Below are positions 48,800 through 61,561 of a DNA stretch of 64,000 nt, piece by piece (within the stretch, counting starts at the first letter, position 1; each line of letters begins with the position of its first letter). This DNA is from Vitis vinifera (lineage: Eukaryota; Streptophyta; Magnoliopsida; Vitales; Vitaceae): positions 1,251,501 through 1,315,500 of the forward strand of contig NC_081811.1 of assembly GCF_030704535.1 (NCBI RefSeq), read 5' to 3'. Position numbers and translations under genes: made by a program. The notes under the pieces are model-generated. The model was not told the origin of the DNA. It ran no database searches and was given only the letters and a program-made list of their open reading frames with translations.

Positions 48800-50630
48800 A
48801 TGATTTCTTCTACTTTTGATATAGTGGGTTATAACTAATAAATACATGTATTGAAAGGCAATGGGATGGGCTGGTAAGAAGCCCAAATTGGGTTGGGCTT
48901 TGAAGAGGATCTACAACTACCCTTAAATTCACTTGGTCATCCATATATTTATATGATATTATGCTTATATTATTTGTGATATTCCAAGTAAAATAGCCAA
49001 AAAAGTTCCTAATGCTATAAGTATAGACTCTTTTTAACTTTATAGATGTGTTTTTAAAATCATGAAATTCGAATCCTAACCAAAAATTAAGCAAGGTGGA
49101 TATGGGAAACTTCTTTTGAATTTCTTTTTACTTTTAAAAAATTATTTTATTGAAAAGTATTATTAATATTATTATTATTTAAAAAATAGGGAAATAAAAT
49201 TTAAATTAATTGAATTTTTAAAATTAATTTTGTATATAATCGAGACATAGAAGCAATACCTAAACTTGCCTTGAACCTATCCTAAATTTTTAAAAAATAT
49301 TTCAAACCCACCCCAAATCCATTTATTTAAATTTTAAACTCTTCCCATTATGGGCAAAACGTGACAACTATTTGAAAAAACCTACCTCATTGTTATTCAT
49401 TTATAAGAGTGGCCTCATAATGGTGTAAGAATGACTTTGTGAGGTAAAGATCCTTGAAGTTCAAAGCTGACAATATCAACATAGTTGAAAGTGATATGAT
49501 TATGATTCTTTTGACGGGCTACTACGAGATAACATGACTTTGTCCTAATAGTTAATTATTATTTAATTTATTATAAAACTTGCGTCTTTGTCAAAGAAAA
49601 GTATAATTTTTGCTTCTATTATAAAAATAAAAGATAAATATTCATATATGTAAAATCATTAAATATTTATGTTCTTAAAAGTAACTCTAATCTCACATCA
49701 AATATTAAAAAAAGAAAAAGAGAAAAAAATATAATTATAATAAAAAAGTCTTATTTCAATGTTATAAATTATATCTTATTTAAAATAAAATAAAAAATTA
49801 TTGCATTTATATAAAAACCATTATAATAAACATATACACGTGTAAACGTATTTTTTTAGTTTCATTTACTTTTTATTTTCTTCTGAAATTACTACCTCTT
49901 TGGGGTGGTTTCTTCTGTTGAAATGCTGAAAGTTGTGGGTTCAACATAGACAGTATTTGGGGCTGAATTGAACAATCCGGCCCATGGGCTTTGCTTGGGA
50001 TGATGGGCTTCACTCCAAATAGATGGTGGGCTTCTTCACTTTGAACAAATGCTTCATCAAACAAATTTTGGCTGAGGCATATGCTTTGGATAATTTTTTT
50101 TTTAATTTTCATTATAAAAAATAAAAATAAATGGTCTATTTAATAATTTAATATTAATATTATTTTAAAAAATGTTTTAAAAATTAAATTAAAATAGGTA
50201 AAATTGATTTTGGTGGATAAATCAATAAATTATTTTCAAAATTATTTTACTTATTTTAATTTTCGAGTTTAAATAATTTAAAAATATATAAATTTTTAAT
50301 TAATTTTAATTATATTTCATTTTCTCATATTTTTCATAATAAAGCAAAACTTGAGAATTTTTTTTTTAATATATTTTTTAGAATTCAATGTGATTTATTC
50401 ATATTGTAAAGAAGTAAAACATGCAATTAAAATTTTAATTAATATCATAAACATTTTTACTTTTAATTAATTAAAAAATAATGATAATGGCCAACTATGA
50501 AAGTCAATCATAAAGCAAAAATAATTGCTTTTACTTTTGGAATTTGGATAAGCTTTCCAAATAGGATATTAATTAATTCCCATTATTTTTCTAATCCGCT
50601 AATTTTAATAATTGTATATAAAAAAAGAAT
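48800..50630. other. AT-rich DNA upstream of MCCA
   Basis: No gene is visible. A mixed-composition patch at about 49890-50070 has an antisense open frame but no recognisable protein. The rest is A/T-rich. Confidence 0.5.
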
Positions 50631-50838
50631 GGAGGGAAAAATCATGCAACGAGATCAGGTTGGCGGGTGAGTGCCACATCACATCGATATCGGGAGAGCC
50701 TCTTCGGATCTTCTCCAGTACAAATCCCTCCGGTTATCAATCACGACTCTCCACGTAACGCGAGATCCTATCTTAAAGTACGAAACTGCCCTCAGACTAC
50801 GTTAAAAGACCAAAACCGGCCCAGGGATTGTAGACTAC

Positions 50839-50847
50839 TTTTATAAC
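50839..50847 (+). promoter_or_regulatory. Probable TATA box of MCCA
   Basis: TTTTATAAC lies about 60 bp before the start codon and is followed by a CT-rich stretch, so transcription likely begins near 50870 with a leader of about 30 nt. Confidence 0.45.
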
Positions 50848-50899
50848 TTCCTCCTCTGTAGTCTCTCTCCGTCACTCTGCTCTATCAGTGCTCCAGGCC

Positions 50900-53800
50900 A
50901 TGTCATCAATGGCATCGCTGCTCCGGCGAAGGCTTCCACGCAGAATCTTTATAGTTCAGAAGAAGGCATTCTCGTCATCTCCGGACGAAGGCTACACTGC
51001 GCGACGGATAGAGAAGATTTTGATCGCGAACAGAGGCGAAATTGCTTGCAGAATTATTCGGACTGCGAAGCGGTTGGGGATTCGAACTGTCGCCGTTTTC
51101 AGTGATGCGGATAGGGATTCGCTTCACGTGAAATCGGCCGACGAGGCCGTGCATATCGGTCCACCACCGGCTCGATTAAGTTACTTGAGTGCTCAGTCGA
51201 TTATTGATGCTGCGGTGCATACTGGCGCGCAGGTAAGTGTGATATTGTGTGTTTGGATTCTGAGATAGTGAAGTTGTGAATCATGGATTGTCATTGTTTG
51301 GTAATTGTGAGCTCTTTGGTTCTTCTTTTAGAAACTGCCTTTGTTTTTTCGTGGTTAGGTGGATAGGAAAATGAGAAACACGCGAAAAATCCTTTGGGGA
51401 TTTGTTTCCTAAAGTGCTTTGATTCGTTTGTCAGCATCAGGGGTGATCCAAAGCTTTGGGTCCAACTGAATTTGATACGACAGCTTGACCTAATTGAGCT
51501 AAGATTTTTCAGTCCTGGAAAACGGAAATTGTTATAGAATATAAACTATAGTGGGGTTACTGTTTCATCTGGTCTAATGTTGATAAACTGTGAAACTTCA
51601 AAAGAGGGAGGGAAAAACTGAAAACTGTAGTCTTAGTTTTATGGTAGATGTTTTGCATTCTGAGTCCATGGGCTGGAGGGCTGATGGCAAGCTTTTCCAG
51701 TGGCAGCCCATAGCTGGGTTTTTGACGGAGCAAAATCCTTTTTTTGGCATAATGTGAGTGTTTCTGTGAGTGGGTAGGATATACCCACTCTGTTGTACTC
51801 GGGGTTTTGCATTGAGAGTTGGAAGGTAAAGGGCGTCTTTGACCATAGTTCATTCATATTTATAGTGTACTTGAACTCCTTTCTTTTTTGAGTAGTGAAG
51901 TTGATCTCCCTTTTTATTGGATACCAAACCAAACGGTGAAAATATTCATCTTCTTGTGCAATTGCCTTTTAGTTTGTTGCTTTGCTTGATCATTTTTGGG
52001 CAGCTGCTCAAAAAGAGGACAGAAAAATTTGAGGGAATTGGTGTTTAAAATCTAGTGGATTGCTGATAGTTAATCCTGGTGGATATTGGGATTGTTGAAA
52101 CTGAAAAAAATTATCCGGTCAATGGAAAATGGTGATAAAATTTAATGCTATGTTTGGTTCTATGAAAGTATTAAGAAAAAAAAAATTGTTAAGAAAAAAG
52201 ATTTTCTTATGTTTGGTTTCGTTATGAAAAATATGAAAGAAAATGAAATATAATTAAATTTAGTTAGAAACTTGTACACGTTCAAATTATTTAATCTTTA
52301 TGTAGAAGAATTAAAATAAGTGAAATGAGTTTTAAGTAATATGTAAAAATAATTTATTGACTTTAAATTGATTTTTTATTTTCTTTCATTTTTTTTGTCC
52401 TTTTACTTTTCTTCTCTAATTTCCGGGAACCAAACAAGCGTAAGCGCTAATATAGAAACTATAATGGAGATCAGTGAACAGATGTTGAATTAAGTGTACT
52501 CTTTAGAAGTTACTTTTTGTGAGAGACAATCCATTTAAGTTAGATCTCTGAATCCAATAGTTCAATTGCTGACCCTATGAATTGTTCCTTTGGTCGAGAA
52601 ATCTTGTGGCTGGATTTGCCTGGAGTTTTTACTTGCTCTCTGCTCTTATTGAGCTCTATTGCTCATAAGCTCAAGTAGCACTTGTTTTCCTATTGAACTG
52701 TTAAAACGGGCATAGCTCAAGAAATCAGGCAAGTCCTGTAAGGCTATAAAGCTTGAGGCTGAGAGAAGAAGATTGAAATATGAAATCAAGATAAAGGAAA
52801 ACTGAGATATGAAATTGTCATCTTCTTGTTTCTCTTCTTCCTTGCTGAATGTTAAAACTTCTTATGTATATTCTTAGACATAATTTAAATTCTCATATAT
52901 TATTTTTGAATGTCAATGTGAATGATGCTTAACATCAGAGTTGTCATATAGAAATAGTATATTCTTACAGTAAAAAAATTAAGTAATCTGGTCTTTTACT
53001 TAAGAAAGGGAAAGGTGGGGGAATAGGAAGGGAAGAGACTAGAAACAGGAATTTTCCTTTGTTGATACAAGGAGTTGATGGAAAATTAAGTGGAAAATGT
53101 TCATCTCTTTGTAAAGAACTTTTATCTTTGTGCTAAATTATTGTACTTCTCTGAAAACCTTTTCTTCATCTCTGGCCTATTTTGAGAGAATTTTGGTGGG
53201 TGTTAGAGGAAATTTTTTAAACACTTTTCTCCATCTTTTCTCTCTTCATTCATGAACCAAACAACTAATACTAAGGAAAACTCTAATATTTCTATTGATA
53301 GAGTGTAGATTTGGGAACACATGTAATTGCTTTGTTTATTTCATACCTTCTGACTTCTGTATCTTCATTGTACATTGTTGTTCGCTGCATGTTGAACTTT
53401 TCTGAACTGAAGATGGTTGATTGTCTGGTATTTTGGCACATGCAAGGGCTTGCTATTCAGAATGGTATATCTTCTTTTGATAATTAGGCTATCCACCCAG
53501 GCTATGGTTTTTTATCAGAAAGTGCTGCATTTGCTCAACTTTGCGAGGATGAGGGTCTTACATTCATAGGACCTCCAGCATCCGCTATCCGTGACATGGG
53601 TGATAAAAGGTACAAATCACTGGCCTCTTGCATTTTTTCTCCTTTTTTCCTGCCTCATTCCTATCTCTGGTTGTTCTTAACTTGTTTGAATCCATCCAGC
53701 TCCCTTTTTCTTTTTTCTTTCTCTATTTTTATTTTTGTTTTTGGATTGAGACCATCTTATAAGATCTCCTCATCTGTGTGATAAGATTTTTCTTCTTGTC

Positions 53801-56800
53801 CATCAGTCCATTTGTAAGCTTGTATATGTGGCAGCAAAGCACAGTTTTTATCCATTTATTTGTCTACAAATAGGTCTTTATTCTGATTTATATCTGCAAC
53901 TGTAGTAACAAACCCCCGGGGGGTGTGTATGTATGTGTTCTATGTTTACTTAGAAAAGTTTTTCAATTGGTTGGTGCTTTATATGTTTATCAGTGCATCA
54001 AAGAGAATAATGGGTGCAGCTGGGGTACCACTTGTACCTGGATACCATGGAAATGAACAAGATATTGACTTTATGAAATCAGAAGGAGAGAAAATTGGAT
54101 ATCCTGTCTTGATAAAGCCAACCCATGGAGGTGGAGGAAAGGTGTGTCACATTCCCCCCATTTCTATTATCTTTGATGTGATACTCTCCCTGATATCAGT
54201 TTTGCTTATGATCCTTGATGTTTGTATTGTAGATATGATGTTTCTGTGTTTACCAATAGAGATTTTACATATTCATTTATTTAGCTAATTTAGTTGCTCC
54301 TTATTATTAATAATTTTTGGCACATTTATGAGCCCTATAAATTTAGTTACATTACACAATTGGATTTGCCATATGTTCTCATTTAAGAAAGGTTGGAATG
54401 GGTTTATAAATTCAAGCTTAGTTTGGAAAGTGTAGTAGGTTGTACAAATAAAAATGTTCTCTTGTGCAAATGTTTCTAATTAGTTGCTGGGGTCAGTGAG
54501 CTTAAAGGCAAAAATCCTCAAAATATAAACCTTTCCTGCAGTTTTTTTGAAATTAAAATCTCATTTCTCTTCTACAATGTGATTTCCAAAGCCCACTTGC
54601 TTGTCCTTATAAATTGAAAATACAGGTACTGGACTTGTGGGTTAAAAAATGACCGATAGTACCTATCTGACACAGAAAGTAAGAAAAAAAGCTTACATAG
54701 ATTTATCCTCTGTTGAGTAGGATACTCATTTTGTTGAAACAAAGTTTTCACGATGTTGCTTGTATGCCATATGGCATTCTTTTACAGGGTATGAGGATTG
54801 TGCAAAGTCCAAGTGAATTTGTTGAAGCTTTTTTGGGAGCACAACGTGAAGCTGCTGCTTCTTTTGGCATAAACACAATCTTGCTGGAGAAATATATCAC
54901 AAAGCCAAGGCACATAGAAGTCCAAGTATGGTTATCCGGTTTTACAAATTCTAATATCATTTATTTTGTCATTCGTCCAAGTCCAGTGTAAATTCTATAT
55001 TATCGGGAAAAAGACTGCCTCAAGTACCTGTAATCTTAAACTTGCTAAGGACTTTTTGGCTTAAAATTTTATCAGGAAAATGAGCTTCTCTAGCTTATAT
55101 GGTTGTTTATCTCAGGGCAAACAGTTAACTGTAATAAAGTTTAGATGGTGATCATTAAATTCTCTTCCATTCTGCTTGATGCCACAGATATTTGGGGATA
55201 AATTTGGCAATGTTCTTCATTTAAATGAGAGAGATTGCAGTGTACAGAGAAGACACCAGAAGATAATTGAGGAAGCTCCAGCTGTAATGCTCCATTGCTA
55301 TATTTCTAGTTCATGTTTCCCAGTGTACTAGAGTTGTAACAGAAACTCTGTTGGTGCAGCCAAACATTGTCAATGACTTCCGCACCCACTTGGGTCAAGC
55401 TGCTGTATCTGCAGCCAAGGTGACACTCTCTTGGATTTATTTTGGTGATCATTTTGATATTTTTACCTAGTTTGCTGATAGCATGATGGCATTATGAAGG
55501 GTTGGCTTTTGTTGATTGCCGTGTCTTCTACGGAGGATGGATCATGCATGGAACTCCTTAGACAAAGCCATCATGCTTTGTTTATCCTGACCCTTCATTT
55601 TATGGGCTAGTTTAAGCAAGACATTTACTATATATTAAACTATAAGTTTCTCTAGTTTTTTTTGTCATAGTTTAAGCCATAACCCAAGTGAGATAGAAGT
55701 CTTGAGTACTGCTGCTTCATGATTACAAATGTACTAATGATAGTGTGATTAAACAATCCACTTAGGTTTGAAGTGTTAATGTCTGTTGTCAAAGGAAATT
55801 TAAATGTTAGTTGAATGCCATCGTTTTATTTTATTTTATTTTTCTGAAAGCATTAAACTATCGGTTGAAGTGCAAAGTTTTGTTTTGTTTTCTGTTTTTT
55901 CCCCTTCAAGCATTGCTTTTATTAGGGTTTATTTGTTGTCTCATGGAAGTGTAAACTTTTTACAAACAGTATTCAGTTTAATGGTGGTAGTTTCTTGGAA
56001 GCCTCATGGCCGATTATGTTGGCTCTCATTTTCCATGCTGATTAACTCCTTGGCATTGTCATTGAACTTTGGCTCAAATTGTATCCATAGCTCATTGAAA
56101 TTCTTTTCAAACCTTTCGTGGAGTATCTTAAGTGTTATCTTCAAGTATTTCTTTGCAGCTTCTCCTACTCCATGTACATTTTACTATTTTTTGACCTTGT
56201 GAAGGCAGTGATGGATGTTTATTGTCTGAATTATGGACCACTGAGGATGATGGACTCTAGGATCATGTGTATTTTCTAGAAAATGATACGCCTTTGGTCA
56301 TGCACTCATCTGTGTGTGCATAGAAATCCATGTTCCATATTTTGCATCTAAAATCGTGCCATTTTTCTCATGGCTTCTCTTGTTTTTTCGATCTAAAACA
56401 TGTTCATTCTTGACATCCTGTTATTTACACTTCAAGAGTTACTTCAATTATTTTCACTAATGTGGTGGTCCCTGTTTGATATCTGAAGGCAGTTGGCTAT
56501 CACAATGCTGGCACAGTGGAGTTTATAGTGGATACCATCTCAGGCCAATTTTATTTTATGGAGATGAATACCCGCCTTCAGGTTCTTTTATCGCTCTGTT
56601 CCATCTTTTTTGTTAATTAACAAGTTCAATAGAATCTTAATGTGGAGCATATTCATTCTTTTGCAGGTTGAGCACCCTGTGACTGAGATGATTGTTGGGC
56701 AAGATCTTGTAGAGTGGCAAATCCGTGTTGCAAATGGCGAACCTCTGCCCATGAATCAGTCACAAGTGCCCTTATTAGGTTAATTTCCCTCCCATTAAAG

Positions 56801-59800
56801 AGGTCCCTATGCATGAATTGGACTTCACTGTTATCTGCTCATGAATCAGTCACAAGTGCCCTTATTAGCATTTTTTAATTGCCTAGAATACTTTTTTCTC
56901 TTATGCTTATTTCTGAGTGAAGGAAAAGCAAATAACTCCTAATTCTAGTTTTGAAAATACGTTCTTTTATTGCTTGTAAAATGGCATGGTGTTAGGTAAT
57001 GTAGTAGTGTCTCTCTTACAATTGGTTTACATGATTACATCAACTGCTGGCTTTGAGCATCCTATTGTGGTATATGCTATTTACCAAAAGCTGTAGTTTT
57101 TATTGATGAGACAGGGTCTTCCCTTTATTTATTTATTTTTCAGGTATCTATACTGGTTGAATGAATATTATCAAATAAATCCCCAAAAATTATCGGTACA
57201 TTCATATTTGTACACATAACATCAAAGTTCACTATTTTTTTATAAATTAAATTTTAGTTTGTCTTTTCTATTATTTTAATCATTATATATTGTTTGGAAT
57301 GATCTTTTACAAATGTTATGGGCCAGCCATGACTTCTTATGGTTGAATGGGTGGATCTGTGATCCTGCCCCTCAAAAACAGGTTGGTGTGTGGTCTGGGT
57401 TTGATAACTATTCTTTAGCCGTTGGGAGTTCCAGTGATTCTTCCAGCTTGCCACTGATTTATCTTTGTGGCAAGTGTGGTCTGTGTGTCTGTTCTGTCTA
57501 TAAAAGGAGGGTGGTATCTGGTCAGAGAATAAGTCAGGCTGAAAGCAATAAAATGGAGCAAGAAATTGAAGACATGTGTTCATAAGGATGCTGGCAAGAT
57601 GCATATGAAAATAGAAAAACCTAGGATAAGTTGAACTTCTGATTACCATGAGTTACCAAAAGCAAATAGAAATATACAAATGGCTGGGGGTCAAGCAGGA
57701 TGTCAATGAAAAAATGAAATAAATCCATTTTATTTCATCTTACAGTGTCAACCTATTCCTTTTCCCTTTTTTAAATAAAATTGCATGATGTTTTATTTCA
57801 TCTTACAATGTCAACTTATTCATTTTCCCTTTTGTGCATAAAATTGCATGATGAAGGCAAAGAAGAACCCGTTGGAGAAGAATCCCTATCGTCCTAAGTT
57901 GTTTTGATGACTTCTTGATCATTAATTAGATGGTGCCAGTAATTTAATTCTTGCTACCAATTTAATCGGCACATCTCAGCAGAATGTCTTGAGCCATACA
58001 GCTGGCTTTGATTCAATCTGTGTAATAAAAATGGCCAATTATTGTTCGTTGTTTTTCAAAATGATACAGACTCTATGTAATCATGTCATGAATTTTAGAG
58101 CAGATTTATTCACATGATACTTGAGCTTCAAGAATTCCTGGATGTTCATAATTCTTAATTTTGGGTCACAGGTCATGCCTTTGAAGCCCGAATATATGCT
58201 GAAAATGTTTCAAAAGGATTTCTTCCAGCCACTGGAATTCTTCATCATTATCGTCCTGTCCCAGTCTCTTCAACAGGTTTAGTCACATGCCAGTTGCCAA
58301 CTTAGTTAACTATAGTGAAATATTCAGCAATACTTTAGTCAGAAGACAGCTTTGCTAAAATTGTTCCAATCAGATAATTTTAACCGGCTTTCAATTCGAT
58401 ATCCTTTTTGTTCAATAGTCAAATCCCTTGTGAAGTTCAAGAATATGTGGGAGATAGGATGGTTACGAACATCCTGTAGCCATTTTTTAGGACTTCATGA
58501 TTCCATTACTTCAATGTACAAGTTATTTTTTTGCTTATGTTGAATCTTAGCAGTTCGGGTTGAAACTGGAGTTGAACAAGGAGACACTGTTAGCATGCAT
58601 TATGACCCTATGATTGCTAAGCTTGTAGTATGGGGAGAAAATCGGGCTGCAGCATTAGTTAAAATGAAGGATTGCTTATCAAAATTTCAGGTATACCTAA
58701 ACCTGGTTTCATGTCTTCACTGCACTATAAAAAGGGTTCATAATGTTCGGTTGGGAGCATTGCACATTTATCCTTGGCTCCTATACCAGAAATTGCATCT
58801 GATGGATCCTTTATTGGATATCTCTGGGACATGATCAACCTGGTGGGGTGATCCTGATAGTTTTTTTTTTTTTTCCTCAAAAATTTTTTGATGGTAGAGG
58901 AAAAAAGTGTGATTTGCTGTTTGGAATGATGATCTTGGTTTTCATGGTTCAGTTTGCTAAGTTTGAATTGGAAGATATCTTAGATGGACCATTTGACATG
59001 ATGCTTCAAGTGTATGAAAGATTAAACCTATTTAGTATGCTTGTAGTGGTCTCATGGATCACTCTGCTGGGCTGTGTGTGCTTGCATGCATGTAAACATG
59101 TGCTTCAAGTGTATGAAAGATTAGCCTTGCTTGGTTTGCATGTTTTTTTTTTATAGATAAAGGAGCAAAAATATTAAAAAAAAGGTATACAGGAGGGGCT
59201 CAAGGTATACAGGACCCATACACCCACCACCAAAAAGACTCAAACAGAGAAAGATCTACAAAACAGAAGGGGCTACAACATCCTCAACAAGACCCCAACC
59301 AATCAATGAAACTAACTAAAGTTAGAGGACAATCATCCATAAACAACTTAGCCTCTAACCAAAGAAAACAAACAAAAGAATTTTTTAGTCTTTCCATGTT
59401 GTGATCTCTTGGATCATTTTGCTGGTGCATGTGTGCATGGGCAGATTCTGCACCTTGGTAGAGCTTGCAATTGTTGTGAGTGTTTGACCTTTATTTCAGC
59501 AGCATTGCAATTTATATAGGTTTCTTAATCCCAGCCTAACCAATAATGATATTGTGTTTTTTCAGGTTGCAGGTTTGCCAACCAATATCAATTTCCTCCA
59601 AAAACTTGCTAACCATTGGGCATTTGAAAATGGAAAAGTTGAAACCCATTTTATTGAGCACTTTAAAGATGACCTGTTTGTTGATCCAAGTAATTTATTA
59701 TTAGCAAATGAAGCTTATGATGCTGCTAAATTCAGTGCAGTTCTTATAGCTGCATGTGTTTGTGAAAAGGAACGTTGTAACTTGAAGGAAAGTCCTCCTG

Positions 59801-61561
59801 GTAAACTCTGATTTGAATATTTTCAGAGTATATTTTCTAAAATTTTTCTTAATCTTTGTGACTGCCGATATGTGCAGGCGGCAAAAGCTCACTCTCAATA
59901 TGGTATGCATATCCCCCTTTCAGAGTCCATCATAGTGCTAGGCGCACAATGGAACTTGACTGGGACAATGAATACGATAGCAGTAGCTCAAAGCTTTTGA
60001 CATTTTCCATCACTTTTCAGCCAGATGGAAACTATCTAATAGAGGTACTTAAAGTGTGTGTTAAGGAAGGGTTCAATGGCCAGTTATTGTATTTGAAATT
60101 TCCAGGTTTAAGGCTGCACCTATTCTAAGTACCTTTCTAGTTTCTTCTTTTGTTACTGTCACACAGACTACTAATCTTAAGTTTCTAATCAAGTTATATA
60201 TGTGTTCAGACAGGAGAAGAAAACTCCCCTGATTGGGAAGTCAAAGTAGCACATCTAGGCAATTCTGATTTCAGAGTTGAAGTTGATGGTGTGAGCAGGG
60301 ATGTTAGTTTAGCTGTTTACTCCAAGGTAAGCTTTTTTCTTGTTTTCTTTTCTGGAGTATGCGTGTTATACTTTATAGGCATGGGTACTTGGTTTCTTAA
60401 ACAATGATTCTCCGCAAGATGGGGAGATAACTTTTTTAGAGTATTAATCTCCCTGCCTTGGTCATTTTGTATTATTTTAGGCAGAGATGCACAAAGAGGC
60501 ACTATGTGATGAATATAATCCATCATTGATTAATCTTCTTCTTTAGCATCTAACTTCCTCACTTCACACTTTATTGCTTTTGATCAAACATTTGGTGTGG
60601 TTTCTTTTTCTCCTATGGTTTTCACTAATATCTAGGATGGGATTGCCTAGTGTTAAGTTAACCTTATCAGTTACATAAGATCTATGCATATGGGCCTTTT
60701 CATTCCCTAGCCTTCTCTGCCATCTTTGAACCTGGTACTGCATTGGAATTTCAATCTTAATCCTGTGGCTGAGTGGTAATGGACAAGGTTCTTCTAATGG
60801 GTTGGTACCAAGCGATCCTTTTCCATTCCCAATCCGTCCATTTGACCTCTATCAATGTGGGGTTCTTGATGCATGTTTGACAATATTATTCTCAAAACCA
60901 TGTCATATTTTAGGCTGGCCATTTCGAGTATCACAATATTGAAATTTCAAGCAGTGATGCAATTACAGTTTGGTAAAATATTGCAATCTAAGGCTGAGTA
61001 AAGAATTCTGCCTCTCTCTCTCTCTCTCTCTCACTCTCACTCACTCACTCACTCTCACTCCTGTGTTTATGTAAAATCTTGTAACTTGGGCTGGCAGGAT
61101 CAGACTAAGCATTTCCATATATGGCATGGTTCACATCATCATACTTTCAGACAAAGGGTTGGGCTTCAGTTGTCTGCTGATGATGAAGCGCAACACAAGC
61201 CCAGTTTTGAGGCCACATCTCATCCTCCAGGGACTGTGGTTGCACCCATGGCTGGTTTAGTGGTTAAGGTTCTAGTGAAGGATGGGACCAACGTGGAAGA
61301 AGGGCAACCTATATTAGTGTTAGAAGCGATGAAGATGGAGGTATGTGCTAAAGCTGGTTACAGTTGTCCATCTTACATTAGTTTTTATCCAAAAGCTGTA
61401 AATGTTGTTTATGTTCTCTCTTGAAGCATGTTGTGAAAGCACCATCTGGTGGGCATGTCCATGGGCTTCAGGTCACAGCTGGCCAACAGGTTTCTGACGG
61501 TAGTTTTCTCTTCAGTGTCCAGGTTAGTCATTTGCAACTAAATACACATGATATGGGCTAA
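50900..61561 (+). CDS. MCCA: 3-methylcrotonyl-CoA carboxylase alpha (biotin) subunit, mitochondrial
   Basis: MCCA carries biotin carboxylase and biotin-carrier functions for leucine breakdown in mitochondria. Exons: 50900-51232, 53488-53609, 53994-54141, 54788-54925, 55188-55283, 55360-55419, 56489-56581, 56667-56778, 58172-58276, 58554-58690, 59566-59800, 59878-60044, 60210-60326, 61098-61340, 61427-61522 (or on to 61561). They join in frame to 734 residues up to SVQ, the length of Arabidopsis MCCA. Landmarks: an Arg-rich, Ser-rich presequence (about 1-35), [16 protein letters not shown], the ATP-loop GGGGKG (about 197-202), [14 protein letters not shown] (about 324-337), and the biotin motif EAMKME with Lys700. 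The ATG at 50909 would drop three residues. The last few residues are unsure: the frame reads on 12 codons to TAA at 61559, or splices at 61522 to a last exon further right. Confidence 0.93.
56751..56868 (+). repeat. 28-nt duplication of the end of MCCA exon 8 within intron 8
   Basis: The last 28 bases of exon 8 (56751-56778) recur exactly at 56841-56868, 90 bp downstream. The first copy is followed by GTTAAT (the donor), the second by CATTTT, so the second copy lacks a donor. Confidence 0.9.
57300..57600 (+). repeat. Possible LTR fragment in MCCA intron 8
   Basis: A GC-richer patch starting TGTTATGGGCC contains CTATAAAAGGAGGG, a TATA-like site, and an AATAAAATGG signal some 40 bp on, which is how plant Copia LTR promoters look. 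It also leaves an open frame of 90 codons with no recognisable protein. Ends and target duplication were not found. Confidence 0.35.
57728..57853. repeat. Tandem duplication, ~62 bp, in MCCA intron 8
   Basis: TTTATTTCATCTTACA-TGTCAAC...AAATTGCATGATG occurs twice in a row, with a few differences. Confidence 0.8.
59000..59145. repeat. Direct repeats in MCCA intron 10
   Basis: GCTTCAAGTGTATGAAAGATTA occurs near 59002 and again near 59102. A third diverged piece after 59395 (GTTGTGATCTCTTGGATCA) resembles the stretch between them, so a ~100-bp tandem duplication seems to have been split by the LINE-like piece. Confidence 0.6.
59142..59395 (-). mobile_element. LINE 3'-end fragment in MCCA intron 10
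   Basis: On the plus strand it opens with an 11-base T run followed by TATAGATAAAGGAGC and GGTATACAGGAGGGGC. Read on minus this is GCCCCTCCTGTATACC leading to a poly(A) tail, a form I associate with the 3' ends of plant L1-type LINEs. Only about 250 bp is present and no reverse transcriptase is visible. Confidence 0.55.
61010..61062. repeat. CT/CACT microsatellite in MCCA intron 13
   Basis: A run of TC dinucleotides passes into ACTC/ACTCTC repeats just before the exon 14 acceptor (61097). It could serve as a long polypyrimidine tract. Confidence 0.8.

Noticed and set aside
51557-51932. Three antisense frames in MCCA intron 1
   Set aside because: They overlap in different frames with no family resemblance, inside a bounded intron.
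57313-57585. 90-codon frame in MCCA intron 8
   Set aside because: No recognisable protein; it lies in a patch with LTR-like promoter signals and inside a well-defined intron.
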